Assembly: GCF_965657105.1 (NCBI RefSeq)
Contig: NZ_CBFHNB010000018.1
Location: forward strand, 1 to 32,969
Direction: 5' to 3'
DNA: 32,969 bases
Origin: Puniceispirillum sp965657105
GTDB taxonomy: Bacteria > Pseudomonadota > Alphaproteobacteria > Puniceispirillales > Puniceispirillaceae
In this document: piece by piece, positions 22,118-30,646 of the stretch
Position numbering within the stretch: the first letter of the stretch is position 1
How the letters are laid out: the number at the start of each line of letters is the position of its first letter
Translations under genes and position numbers: made by a program
Notes under the pieces: generated by a model
What the model was told of the DNA's origin: nothing
What the model saw: only the letters and a program-made list of their open reading frames with translations
Database searches by the model: none

Positions 22118-23251
22118 CTAGCCCCACTCGGCCGCAACATCCTGATCCGTCTCGACACTTGCATAGCGCGCCTTCATGGTAGCAAAATCCGCCTCATCCA
22201 GCACCTGCCGCAAAGCCCAAACCGCCATGCCACGCACCAGCCCGCTTACATGATCCAGATGCGGGATAATCATCGGCACCAGCCCCATATCCGCGCTATT
22301 GCCCGCCGCCACCAGCACATTGCGCAAAAACCGCTCATGCCCTGCGCGGCGGACTGGCGTATTGGCAAATTCTGCGCGGAATCTGGCCTCATCCAGCCCC
22401 AACAGATGATCCAATGCTGGCAACACTGTTTCCACCTGTGCCGCCAGTTTCTGTTCGGATGCGGCCTGCGCGAATTTATTCCACGGACATACCGCCAGAC
22501 AATCATCACAGCCAAAGATGCGGTTGCCTATATTGGTTCTGAATTCTGTGGGTATCTGGCCTTTATGTTCGATTGTCAGATAGGAAATACAGCGCCGCGC
22601 ATCAAGCCGATAGGGCGCAGGAAACGCATCAGTCGGGCAAATATCAAGGCAGTTTGTGCAACTGCCGCAATGATCGCTTTGCGCCTCATCATAGGGCAAT
22701 TCACCATCGGTCAGGATCGTCCCTAAAAACAGCCATGAACCATGTGTCTGCGACACCAAATTCGTATGTTTGCCTTGCCAACCAATACCGGCAGTCTGCC
22801 CTAGCGGCTTTTCCATCAAGGGCGCGGTATCGACAAAAACCTTGACCTGCCAGCCTGATTTTGCCGCCAGACGGCCTGCCAGCTGTTTCAGCTTGCCTTT
22901 AATCACCGCATGATAATCCCGCCCGCGCGCATAGACCGAAATATTGCCTTTATCGCGCACTGCCAGATTATCCATCGGATTATGGTCGGGGCCGTAATTC
23001 ATCCCCAGAACAATCGCCGTGCGCGCGTCGTCCCACATCGCATGGGGTTGCTGGCGTCGGTCGGCTGTATCGCGCAACCACGCCATATCGCCCTCAAAGT
23101 CATCGTCCAGAAATTGGGCTAATCCGTCGGTGGTACGCTGTGAATGCACTGCCTTTGTGATCCCGATATCGGCAAAGCCAGCCGCCTTGGCATCGGCAAC
23201 CAGCCATGCTTTCAGCTTGTTCATATCGTGTGAAACCACAGATTTTGACAT
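22118..23251 (-). CDS. queG: Epoxyqueuosine reductase
   Basis: 377 residues from the ATG at 23251, chosen because taggagccttg gives a good ribosome-binding site. A cobalamin-binding reductase domain includes VFVDTAPLMEKPLG with the catalytic Asp141 and GIGWQGKHTNLVS. It is followed by two [4Fe-4S] motifs, CGSCTNCLDICP (Cys195, 198, 201, 205) and CDDCLAVCP (Cys248, 251, 255), with a further Cys221 in RRCISYL completing the second set. The C-terminus carries HEAT-like helices (GMAVWALRQVLD). It reduces the epoxide of epoxyqueuosine in tRNA to queuosine using B12. It ends the kdsD-queA-tgt-queG cluster, with a 48-bp gap from tgt. Confidence 0.96.
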   Translation of the reverse strand: MSKSVVSHDMNKLKAWLVADAKAAGFADIGITKAVHSQRTTDGLAQFLDDDFEGDMAWLRDTADRRQQPHAMWDDARTAIVLGMNYGPDHNPMDNLAVRDKGNISVYARGRDYHAVIKGKLKQLAGRLAAKSGWQVKVFVDTAPLMEKPLGQTAGIGWQGKHTNLVSQTHGSWLFLGTILTDGELPYDEAQSDHCGSCTNCLDICPTDAFPAPYRLDARRCISYLTIEHKGQIPTEFRTNIGNRIFGCDDCLAVCPWNKFAQAASEQKLAAQVETVLPALDHLLGLDEARFRAEFANTPVRRAGHERFLRNVLVAAGNSADMGLVPMIIPHLDHVSGLVRGMAVWALRQVLDEADFATMKARYASVETDQDVAAEWG

Positions 23252-23299
23252 CAAGGCTCCTATCAGTGTTCTCAAGTAAATATTCTTAAGTAATTGTTC

Positions 23300-24433
23300 T
23301 TAAGGATCTAGCGGATCGATATCACCAAGGCTCTGCATAGCATGAAAGTTTTTTTCGAATTGTGCAAATCTGCCAGCCTCGATCGCCGCCCGCATATCAG
23401 CCATCAGATCCTGATAATATTGGATATTATGCCAGCTCAACAGCATCAGCCCCTGCACTTCATCGGCTTTGAACAGATGATGCAGATAGGCACGCGAAAA
23501 CCGCGTACAGGCTGGACAGCTACAGGCCTCGTCAATCGGACGGTTATCTTCGGCATGGCGAGCATTCTTGATATTGATCGGGCCGCGGCGGGTAAAGCCT
23601 TGACCAGTCCGCCCGGATCGTGTTGGCAGCACACAATCGAACATATCGACCCCGCGCGCCACCCCGCCAACCAAATCGGATGGCTTGCCAACCCCCATCA
23701 GATAGCGCGGCTTATCCGTTAGCATTAAAGGCGTGGTGAATTCCAGCGCTTCGAACATCGCCTCTTGTCCCTCACCCACGGCAAGCCCGCCAATCGCATA
23801 GCCTTCAAAGCCAATATCGGTCAATGCGGCCACTGACTCGGCGCGCAAATCGGCAAAGATCGACCCTTGCACGATGCCAAACTGGCCATAGCCTTCGCGC
23901 GGCACAAAGGCATCGCGGGATCGCTTTGCCCAGCGCATCGACAGCCGCATGGAGTCTGCCGCCACCGCCTCTTCCGCCGGAAAGGGCGTACATTCATCAA
24001 AAGCCATAGTGATTGTTGCATCCAGCAGATGCTGAATTTCGGTAGATCGTTCGGGCGTTAGCCGGTGCTTGCTACCATCAAGATGCGATTTAAAGGTCAC
24101 ACCATCTTCATCAAGCTTGCGCAACGGGCCCAGCGACATCACTTGAAAACCACCCGAGTCAGTCAATAATGGACCATCCCAGCCCATCATTTTGCGCACC
24201 CCGCCAAGCCGCCCGACACGTTCGGCACCAGGCCGCAACATCAGATGATAGGTATTCGCCAGAATAATGCTGGCACCTGTTGATTTGACCGATTCCGGCA
24301 TCATCCCCTTAACCGTAGCGGCGGTACCAACGGGCATGAAAACCGGCGTTTCAACAACACCCCAGGCGGTGTGTAGGCGGCCACGCCGCGCCGCACCATC
24401 GGTAGTGAGCAGATCATAGGAAAAAGCGGTCAT
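23300..24433 (-). CDS. tgt: tRNA-guanine transglycosylase
   Basis: 377 residues, typical of bacterial Tgt. The active-site Asp motif LLTDSGGFQVMSLG is at about 90-103, the nucleophile Asp is in GVDMFDCVLPTRSGRTGQGFTRRG (about 262-285), and the Zn site is CSCPACTRFSRAYLHHLF followed by LLSWHN. It exchanges guanine-34 in GUN-anticodon tRNAs for preQ1. The ATG overlaps the queA stop (ATGA), so the two are translationally coupled. They act consecutively in queuosine synthesis, followed by QueG from the next gene. Confidence 0.97.
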   Translation of the reverse strand: MTAFSYDLLTTDGAARRGRLHTAWGVVETPVFMPVGTAATVKGMMPESVKSTGASIILANTYHLMLRPGAERVGRLGGVRKMMGWDGPLLTDSGGFQVMSLGPLRKLDEDGVTFKSHLDGSKHRLTPERSTEIQHLLDATITMAFDECTPFPAEEAVAADSMRLSMRWAKRSRDAFVPREGYGQFGIVQGSIFADLRAESVAALTDIGFEGYAIGGLAVGEGQEAMFEALEFTTPLMLTDKPRYLMGVGKPSDLVGGVARGVDMFDCVLPTRSGRTGQGFTRRGPINIKNARHAEDNRPIDEACSCPACTRFSRAYLHHLFKADEVQGLMLLSWHNIQYYQDLMADMRAAIEAGRFAQFEKNFHAMQSLGDIDPLDP

Positions 24434-25572
24434 TTTGTGTCCGTTTCGGATTGTGCAGGCCGATCATTAGCCGACAGATCATGCGATAAAAGATCATGCG
24501 CTAATAGATTATGCGATAAGAGGCAGGCATCGCCATAGGAAAAGAACCGATACCCCGATGCAATGGCATGTTCATAGGCCGCCATAATCGGGGCATGACC
24601 AGCAAAGGCACTGACCAGCATCAGCAATGTTGATTTCGGCAGATGAAAATTTGTCATCAGCATATCGACAACATTGAATTGAAAGCCCGGGGTGATAAAA
24701 ATATCCGTTTCACCAGCAAAACTGCCAATGTGACCAAGTGCGGCGAAGCTGGCTTCCAGAATACGCAGGCTGGTTGTGCCAACCGCAACCACCCGCCCGC
24801 CAGCTTGTTTGGTGGCGATAATTTTGGCAGCGACATCTGCCGGAACCGCACCCCATTCGGAATGCATCTTATGTTCGGCGATAGTCTCAACCGTAACGGG
24901 CAGAAACGTACCCGCACCAACATGCAATGTCACCGCCGCAATAGCGACGCCTTTGGCCTGTAATGCGCTGGTCAGCCCATCGGTAAAATGCAACCCCGCC
25001 GTTGGGGCGGCAACCGCCCCGCGCTGACTGGCAAACATCGTCTGATAATCCTCAAGGTCGGCATCAAGCACCCCATCAGGCCGGGCAATATAAGGCGGCA
25101 ACGGCATTGTGCCATATTTATCAAGTCCGGCATGCAACGCCGTGGTATCCAGCGCCGCGCCTGACCTTGGATCAATAAAGGCTAGTTCGACATCACCGCT
25201 TGCCCCCCGCCCTAGAACGCGGGCGCCAAAGTCCGGTGCAAACATGATAATATCATCAGGGCGGCATTTCTTGGCTGGTTTGGCAAATACCCGCCAGATC
25301 GCATCCCCCCCATTTTTATGTCCCTCATATTTATGTAATGTCACGCTGATTTTGGCTTCACCACGCTTGCCTATAAGTCGTGCTGGAATAACCGAGGTAT
25401 CATTGACGATCAACAGATCACCTGCCCGCAAAAGATCAGGCAGATCACCAACATGCCGGTCTGCTATAGCCGCACCCGAAAGATCCAGAAGCCGCGCGCT
25501 ATCACGCGGTTGCGCTGGCGCTGTGGCGATCCGGTCGGGTGGCAGATCAAAATCAAAATCGGAAAGTTTCAT
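24430..25572 (-). CDS. queA: S-adenosylmethionine:tRNA ribosyltransferase-isomerase
   Basis: 380 residues from the ATG at 25572 (MKLSDFDFDLPPDRIA, the canonical QueA start); the upstream in-frame ATG would overlap kdsD. Typical motifs include LLIVNDTSVIPARLIGKR, VAAPTAGLHFTDGL, VTLHVGAGTFLPV, HSEWGAVP and MLTNFHLPKSTLLMLVSAFAG (in the sequence MLMTNFHLP), ending RFFSYGDACLL. It adds the epoxycyclopentanediol ring from SAM to preQ1 in tRNA. After the normal end the protein continues for about 28 residues made mostly of SHNLL/AHDLL/SHDLS repeats, an unusual tail encoded by 15-bp tandem repeats. The start lies 4 bp after the kdsD stop. Confidence 0.96.
   Translation of the reverse strand: MKLSDFDFDLPPDRIATAPAQPRDSARLLDLSGAAIADRHVGDLPDLLRAGDLLIVNDTSVIPARLIGKRGEAKISVTLHKYEGHKNGGDAIWRVFAKPAKKCRPDDIIMFAPDFGARVLGRGASGDVELAFIDPRSGAALDTTALHAGLDKYGTMPLPPYIARPDGVLDADLEDYQTMFASQRGAVAAPTAGLHFTDGLTSALQAKGVAIAAVTLHVGAGTFLPVTVETIAEHKMHSEWGAVPADVAAKIIATKQAGGRVVAVGTTSLRILEASFAALGHIGSFAGETDIFITPGFQFNVVDMLMTNFHLPKSTLLMLVSAFAGHAPIMAAYEHAIASGYRFFSYGDACLLSHNLLAHDLLSHDLSANDRPAQSETDTK
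24461..24520 (-). repeat. 15-bp tandem repeats forming the C-terminal tail of QueA
   Basis: Plus-strand units AGATCATGCGATAAA (24476-24490), AGATCATGCGCTAAT (24491-24505) and AGATTATGCGATAAG (24506-24520), with a degenerate fourth unit at 24461-24475. The array is in frame and encodes SHNLL-AHDLL-SHDLS-ANDRP-like pentapeptides beyond the conserved end of the enzyme. Confidence 0.9.
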
Positions 25573-25576
25573 AAGC

Positions 25577-26518
25577 CTATTCAAAAATCTGCAAAATACC
25601 AACAACTACCGCCTGATCATCCTTCACCACAAGACACTGTATCCGGGCTTCGAGCATCTTTTCCTCGGCTTCATTCATCATCGCATCCGGCGCAATCGAC
25701 AAGGGATCGGCACTTGCCACATCGCCAACACGCGTCCCAGCCAAATCGACACCCGACACCAGCAAACGGCGTAAATCGCCATCAGTTAATATCCCATCCA
25801 GCTTTTCAGCCGTACCGACAAGTGCCAGGCCAAGCCGCCCTTCGGTCATGGTAATCAGCGCATCCTGAACGGTGCTATCAGCATCGACAAAGGGCAGATT
25901 TTCCACCCGCATCCGGTCACGCACATGCGTCAGCAGGCGTCGTCCCAAAGCCCCACCAGGATGCGTCGCGGCAAAATCAGCCGCTTCAAAGCCGCGCTTT
26001 TCCATCAAAGCAACCGCCAGCGCATCGCCAAGCACCAATGTATTCAGGCTGGACGTTGTTGGTGCCAGATTAAGCGGACAGGCCTCGCGATCAACCGAAA
26101 TATCAAGGGCAATTTCGGCTTCGCGCGCCATCGTGCTATTGGCATTGCTTGTAAAGGCGATAATCCGTGTTTCGAGCCGCTTTAACGCCGGTAACAGGCG
26201 GATAACTTCCTCGGTTTCGCCCGAATGCGACATCAACAAAACAACATCACCGCGCCGCACCATACCCAGATCACCATGGATTGCCTCGGCAGGATGTAAA
26301 AACAGTGATGGTGTCCCCGTTGACGCCAGCGTTGCTGCAATCTTGCGGCCAACCAAACCTGATTTACCCATACCGCAGACCACCACATGGCCAGCCGTAT
26401 CCAGCATCATATCAACTGCCGCGCTAAAACCGGTGCCAAGCCCTTTTTCCAGTCGCGTCAGAGCTTCATGATAGGCGGTAAAAAGCCCCTGTGCTGCGGT
26501 AATCGCGTCACTCGCCAT
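25577..26518 (-). CDS. kdsD: Arabinose-5-phosphate isomerase (KdsD/KpsF), slightly short at the C-terminus
   Basis: 313 residues. An N-terminal SIS sugar-isomerase domain (about 40-175) has GHVVVCGMGKSGLVGRKIAATLASTGTPSLFLHPAEAIHGDLGM and LLMSHSGETEEV, and TSSLNTLVLGDALAVAL follows. Two CBS domains occupy about 200-313 (LPFVDADSTVQDALITMTEGRLGLALV; DGILTDGDLRRLL). It interconverts ribulose 5-phosphate and arabinose 5-phosphate, the first step to Kdo for lipopolysaccharide. The protein ends GILQIFE where relatives usually continue with a short HDLLRAG-like segment; no frameshift in the following bases restores it. A GAGGATC ribosome-binding site precedes the ATG. It heads the queA-tgt-queG operon. 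Confidence 0.92.
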   Translation of the reverse strand: MASDAITAAQGLFTAYHEALTRLEKGLGTGFSAAVDMMLDTAGHVVVCGMGKSGLVGRKIAATLASTGTPSLFLHPAEAIHGDLGMVRRGDVVLLMSHSGETEEVIRLLPALKRLETRIIAFTSNANSTMAREAEIALDISVDREACPLNLAPTTSSLNTLVLGDALAVALMEKRGFEAADFAATHPGGALGRRLLTHVRDRMRVENLPFVDADSTVQDALITMTEGRLGLALVGTAEKLDGILTDGDLRRLLVSGVDLAGTRVGDVASADPLSIAPDAMMNEAEEKMLEARIQCLVVKDDQAVVVGILQIFE

Positions 26519-26683
26519 TATTGATCCTCATGTTCCACCCTGCCAAACGCTTGCTTAAGCGCATATCCACAGTGCCTATGTAACGCGCAAAAGCACCAAT
26601 CACAAGATGGCACATGGTTTTTGTCAGCACAGCATATAAATGCCAAACCATCCCTGCCAGACTATCCCTACGACAGCAGAGGT

Positions 26684-27346
26684 CTAAATATAATCTTGCG
26701 CCATAGCGAAATCTTCGGGGCGATTCAGATTCATAAAGGGATCAGGCGTCCCTTCAAAAGGCACTACCGCACAATGATAACGGGCGGTAAAATCATCAAT
26801 CTTGCGGATGTCCTGATTAACCAGCGCATGTCGCAAATCAACGGCCAACGCCACCGGCCAGATCGCAAACACCGGATGCCGTCTGATTTTCCCATCTCTA
26901 TTATCTGGCGAGGCGGCTTGGGCTATATCTGCCCCCGCATCGATCAACCCCGCCATTAGCCGGGCTGACAAGTCACGCGGCAGAAACGGCGCATCGGTAG
27001 CAAGGCTGATCATATGGGTGATATCCGGATGGGCGCGTGCCGCCCATTCCAATCCAGTCAATATGCCCGCCAACGGGCCGGCATAGCCATCAACCACATC
27101 AGCGCGAACTGGCATATCAAAGCTGGCATAACGTTCCGCATCGCCATTCGCATTCAACAGTACCGGCGCGGTGCCAATATCAACGCGGTCAAGCACATGC
27201 TGCAATAGCGGCTTGCCACCAAGTAGCATCAGGTTTTTGTCACCACCACCCATACGCCGTGACTGCCCGCCAGCAAGCAGCAAATAACCTAGATGGTCAT
27301 GAAGATCACCAGGTAAAGGTCGATCACTATCTGTATCTGAACTCAT
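26684..27346 (-). CDS. mobA: Molybdenum cofactor guanylyltransferase
   Basis: 220 residues. The nucleotide-binding loop LLLAGGQSRRMGGGDKNLMLLGGKPLLQHVLDR (about 22-54) is the MobA signature, followed by DVVDGYAGPLAGILTGLEWA and SLATDAPFLPRDL with the metal-binding Asp. It transfers GMP to molybdopterin to form the guanine dinucleotide cofactor used by formate dehydrogenases and DMSO-reductase-family enzymes. It follows fdhD by 9 bp, consistent with a formate dehydrogenase maturation operon. No formate dehydrogenase gene lies in the window. The 165-bp gap to kdsD (26519-26683) holds no gene I can see. Confidence 0.93.
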   Translation of the reverse strand: MSSDTDSDRPLPGDLHDHLGYLLLAGGQSRRMGGGDKNLMLLGGKPLLQHVLDRVDIGTAPVLLNANGDAERYASFDMPVRADVVDGYAGPLAGILTGLEWAARAHPDITHMISLATDAPFLPRDLSARLMAGLIDAGADIAQAASPDNRDGKIRRHPVFAIWPVALAVDLRHALVNQDIRKIDDFTARYHCAVVPFEGTPDPFMNLNRPEDFAMAQDYI

Positions 27347-27355
27347 CTGTCATGC

Positions 27356-28261
27356 TCATTTATCTTGTTGGGCGCGCTGGCGCGATGGGCTATCGGCAAA
27401 TTCGACATCCCCCACTTCACCGCCTGTTTCAATATCAAAATCGATCCGCTGTTCACCAGCCAACGCGATAAAGCGTTTGCCCTTGGCGCGTCCGATCAGC
27501 GTCAGGTCAGCCGCGCGCGCCAGCTCGACAGCCGCCGCCGTAAAGCCCGAACGCGAGACCAGAATCGGAATCTGCATCTGCACGGTCTTGATCACCATTT
27601 CGGTGGTCAAACGTCCGGTTGTATAAAAAATCTTATCCTGCGATGCGACCTTGTTCAAAAACATCCAGCCGGCAATTTTATCAACCGCATTATGACGGCC
27701 TATATCTTCCATATAGACCAGCGGCTGATGTGCCTTGCACAATACACATCCATGTATCGCTCCGGCGCTAAGATACAGACTGGGCGTGGTATTGATAGCT
27801 TTTGACAGACCGACAAGCCAACTTGCCTTAAAGCGAGCATCGGCGGCCAATTTGATATCGTCAAACCGTTCCATCATATCACCATAGGCGGTACCTTCGG
27901 CACAGCCGCTGGTGCGGATTTTGCGTTTCATCTTGGCTTCAAAATCGGTTTCACGCGCGGTGCGGACAATACAGACGCCCAGATCATCATCAATATCTAC
28001 GCTGGTAATCTGATCATCCTGGCGTAGCATATTCTGATTCAAAAAATACCCGACCGCCAGTTCGGGCACCCAGTCGCCTAACGTCATCGAAGTCACAATT
28101 TCCTGATTATTCAGAAACAGCGTAATCGGTTTTTCGGTAACGACAGGCAGATTGATTGGCGCGCCAGCTTCATTCAGCCCGGAGACAGTCTGCGTCAGAC
28201 CTTCGGCATCAGGTTCAGGCGCGATCAACAAGGATGGCGCGTTTTGTGGTTTATCACTCAT
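27356..28261 (-). CDS. fdhD: Formate dehydrogenase accessory sulfurtransferase
   Basis: 301 residues. FdhD hallmarks include LFLNNQEIVTSMTLGDWVPELAVGYFLNQNML and MEDIGRHNAVDKIAGWMFL, followed by TTGRLTTEMVIKTVQMQIPILVSRSG. FdhD passes sulfur from IscS to the molybdenum cofactor of formate dehydrogenase. The reactive-cysteine loop reads RTSGCAEGTAYG, so Cys120 is present, but the second Cys of the enterobacterial CxxC is Gly or Thr here. Another CxxC, GCVLC (172 and 175), lies before the GRHNAVDK motif. Transcribed together with mobA. Confidence 0.94.
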   Translation of the reverse strand: MSDKPQNAPSLLIAPEPDAEGLTQTVSGLNEAGAPINLPVVTEKPITLFLNNQEIVTSMTLGDWVPELAVGYFLNQNMLRQDDQITSVDIDDDLGVCIVRTARETDFEAKMKRKIRTSGCAEGTAYGDMMERFDDIKLAADARFKASWLVGLSKAINTTPSLYLSAGAIHGCVLCKAHQPLVYMEDIGRHNAVDKIAGWMFLNKVASQDKIFYTTGRLTTEMVIKTVQMQIPILVSRSGFTAAAVELARAADLTLIGRAKGKRFIALAGEQRIDFDIETGGEVGDVEFADSPSRQRAQQDK

Positions 28262-28443
28262 GCAGACAACAGTGGCGGAAACGCCCCTCCTCTTTCAAGC
28301 CTTTTATCCTAAATACCTTATTCATACGTCCTAATTTTGCCTTTACCTGATAAAATGATTATGCTCATTTCAAATACAGACGCTTTATCACCGCTTCTGG
28401 CATCATGGCGCGCATCATGCGCACACAGGGCAATAGGTTATTT

Positions 28444-29202
28444 ATGAAGATCCATTTTAACGCATCAAATCATGATCTGGCCAGAATTCGCCTGCAACAG
28501 CTTGTCGATTTTTATGGTCATAACGCGCTGGCTGACGCCACCCATATCGTTGCGCTTGGCGGTGACGGGCATATGCTTAATGTTCTGCATGAAACCATGA
28601 CATCTGGTTTGCCTGTGTTCGGGATGAATTGCGGGCATCTTGGCTTTTTGATGAATCATTATGCCAGTGCCGAACTACCCGAACGCATTGCCGCCGCCGA
28701 AACAGCCGCACTGCATCCGTTGCGCATGATCGCCACCAACAAGGATGGCACAACGCACGAAGCGCTGGCGATCAACGAAGTGTCATTATTGCGCCAGACG
28801 CATAACGCCGCTCATATCAATATTTCTGTCGATGGCAAAAACAAACTTGAACAGCTGATCTGTGATGGTGTTTTGCTAGCAACGCCTGTCGGCTCGACCG
28901 CCTATAATCTGTCGGCGCATGGGCCCGTCATTCCGCTTGGCACCGAATTGATGGCCTTGACACCGATCTCGCCATTCCGGCCACGGCGCTGGCGTGGGGC
29001 ATTGCTTCCAGAAACATCGGCTGTTGAGCTGGTCAATCTGGAACCTGACTTCAGACCGCTTAGTGTAAGTGCTGACAGCACCGAATTTCGCCATGTCAAA
29101 CATGTTTCCGTCGCTCAGGCGCGCGATATTACGTTGAATTTACTATATGATCCTGGCTTCTCTTTGACTGAACGTGCGATTCAGGAACAATTTTTAGTTT
29201 AA
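28444..29202 (+). CDS. nadK: NAD kinase
   Basis: 252 residues from the ATG at 28444 (MKIHFNASNHD); an in-frame ATG at 28405 gives an untypical N-terminus. VALGGDGHMLNVLH (37-50) is the GGDG phosphate-binding motif, FGMNCGHLGFLMN follows, and INEVSLLRQ contains the NE motif. CDGVLLATPVGSTAYNLSAHGPVI is the conserved nucleotide-binding segment. It phosphorylates NAD to NADP in the cytoplasm. It is transcribed divergently from fdhD across a 182-bp gap (28262-28443) where I see no gene or clear operator. Confidence 0.96.
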   Translation: MKIHFNASNHDLARIRLQQLVDFYGHNALADATHIVALGGDGHMLNVLHETMTSGLPVFGMNCGHLGFLMNHYASAELPERIAAAETAALHPLRMIATNKDGTTHEALAINEVSLLRQTHNAAHINISVDGKNKLEQLICDGVLLATPVGSTAYNLSAHGPVIPLGTELMALTPISPFRPRRWRGALLPETSAVELVNLEPDFRPLSVSADSTEFRHVKHVSVAQARDITLNLLYDPGFSLTERAIQEQFLV

Positions 29203-29281
29203 TAAGCCTGTTCATCATTTATTAACATATTTCAGTCTATGATATTGCATGATCAACCTCTTGATTTGATGGAGCAGACAT

Positions 29282-29653
29282 ATGACACAGGAATCCCCCC
29301 AGAGGCCTGCACAATGTGCGCATATCAGCCTATCCAGAGCACGTAAGGCACTGTCCGAAGTAACTGTGAATGATGCGGCACAGAAATTTGCCACCTTATA
29401 CGAACATGGCACCCTCAAAGTTGAGCTATACGAACCAAAAAAAGCCGACTATCAAACCCCGCATCGTCAGGATGAAGCCTATATCATAATTGATGGCACG
29501 GGCATTTTCGAGATGGCGGACGAACGTGTGCCATTCGCCCCGGGTGATTTTCTGTTTGTCGCCGCTGGCGTACCGCATCGCTTTACCCAGTTTGGCGAGA
29601 GCATGACAACATGGGTGATCTTCTATGGCCCCGATGGCGGCGAGCCTACTTAA
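29282..29653 (+). CDS. Small single-domain cupin protein
   Basis: 123 residues with one cupin domain. TPHRQDEAYIIIDGTGIFEMADERVPFAPGDFLFVAAGVPHRFTQF gives motif 1 (His, Glu pattern with HRQDE) and motif 2 (PGD...PHRF with a His ligand). Metal binding through His, Gln or Glu, and His is likely. It is cytoplasmic with no signal peptide. A gatggagcagacat ribosome-binding site supports the start. It follows nadK by 79 bp on the same strand; co-transcription is possible. Functions of such small cupins range from dioxygenase to ligand-binding, so no role is assigned. Confidence 0.85.
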   Translation: MTQESPQRPAQCAHISLSRARKALSEVTVNDAAQKFATLYEHGTLKVELYEPKKADYQTPHRQDEAYIIIDGTGIFEMADERVPFAPGDFLFVAAGVPHRFTQFGESMTTWVIFYGPDGGEPT

Positions 29654-29683
29654 TGCAGCGCCAGACCTTACTTAGCCGCTATT

Positions 29684-30646
29684 TCAAACGGCTTTGACCT
29701 CGGCTGCCAGAACCGCATCGATAAACGCATCGATCCGCGTCCATATATCCGCCACCACATCGGGCTTTTCATTCAGCAATTCATGCCGCGCCTCGTCATA
29801 TTCATAGCGCGTCAGATGCGCCAGGCAAGCCAGCATCCGGTCGCTAGACGCTTTATGCACCACCCGTTCATCACCAGCCAGTAAGCCCAGTACCGGACAA
29901 TCTATCGCCGCCATCCAGTCTTTGTTCAATGTCGTGCGCGCACATGAGTCATAGGCAGCGTGCACCCAGCCTGCGGTTGGCTGACTACGCCGTAATTCGG
30001 GATTATCGTCAAACCAGACAAATTGGCTTTCATATCCAGCTTTATCGCGTGACAGCGCATTATGCGGACGGAACTGCCTGATATAATCAAGCGCTGGCGG
30101 CTTTGTAAACGGCAGATAGGAACGTCCAAACCCCGCCATCACAAGCGACTGCGTGATCAGGCGCACCATCCATACAGGCATCACCGGCGGCACGATCATC
30201 GGCGACAGGATAATCGCCGCCTGCACCTGCGCCCCCAGATGCTGGCACAAGCGCAAAGCCAGATGCCCGCCCATCGAATGACCAAACAGCATCACTGGCC
30301 TATCTTGCCAGCCAACCGCCGCGATCAATCTGTCCATCGCGCCGATATGCTGGTCAAAGCTGTCACAATGCACCGCCATGCGATGCCGCCCTAGATGCCC
30401 CGACATGCCTTGTCCGGGCCAATCTATCGCCAAAACATTATAACCACGATTGTTGAATTGCTGGATTACATCGCTATATTTTTCGCAAAATTCGGTAAAT
30501 CCCGGACATAGCAGAACATGCCCTCGCACCGCCGTTTCATTAGCTATTTCAGCCAGATGCCCGCGCAGATTATGGCCATCATAGGGCAAATTGACATCAG
30601 CACCAGACGGCAAGACAAGCCCCGCTTCGCTGGCATGGCGATACAT
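29684..30646 (-). CDS. Alpha/beta hydrolase, lysophospholipase/monoacylglycerol-lipase type
   Basis: 320 residues. VLLCPGFTEFCEKYSDVIQQFNNRGYNVLAIDWPGQGMSG (about 44-84) is the usual N-terminal region, and LFGHSMGGHLALRL (about 120-133) holds the nucleophile Ser. The acid Asp is in LLAGDERVVH, and the His in YDEARHELLNE. This arrangement matches PldB-like lysophospholipases. Its ATG overlaps the stop of the Atm1-type transporter (TGATG), so both are translated from one message. A short inverted repeat AGCCG/CGGCT around its stop may serve as a weak terminator facing the convergent cupin gene. Confidence 0.92.
   Translation of the reverse strand: MYRHASEAGLVLPSGADVNLPYDGHNLRGHLAEIANETAVRGHVLLCPGFTEFCEKYSDVIQQFNNRGYNVLAIDWPGQGMSGHLGRHRMAVHCDSFDQHIGAMDRLIAAVGWQDRPVMLFGHSMGGHLALRLCQHLGAQVQAAIILSPMIVPPVMPVWMVRLITQSLVMAGFGRSYLPFTKPPALDYIRQFRPHNALSRDKAGYESQFVWFDDNPELRRSQPTAGWVHAAYDSCARTTLNKDWMAAIDCPVLGLLAGDERVVHKASSDRMLACLAHLTRYEYDEARHELLNEKPDVVADIWTRIDAFIDAVLAAEVKAV

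Noticed and set aside
21918..22121. 67-codon plus-strand ORF between the metallo-beta-lactamase-fold gene and queG
   Set aside because: Its translation is dominated by repeated LAMKLAMKLARR from the 12-bp repeats and it matches nothing I recognise.
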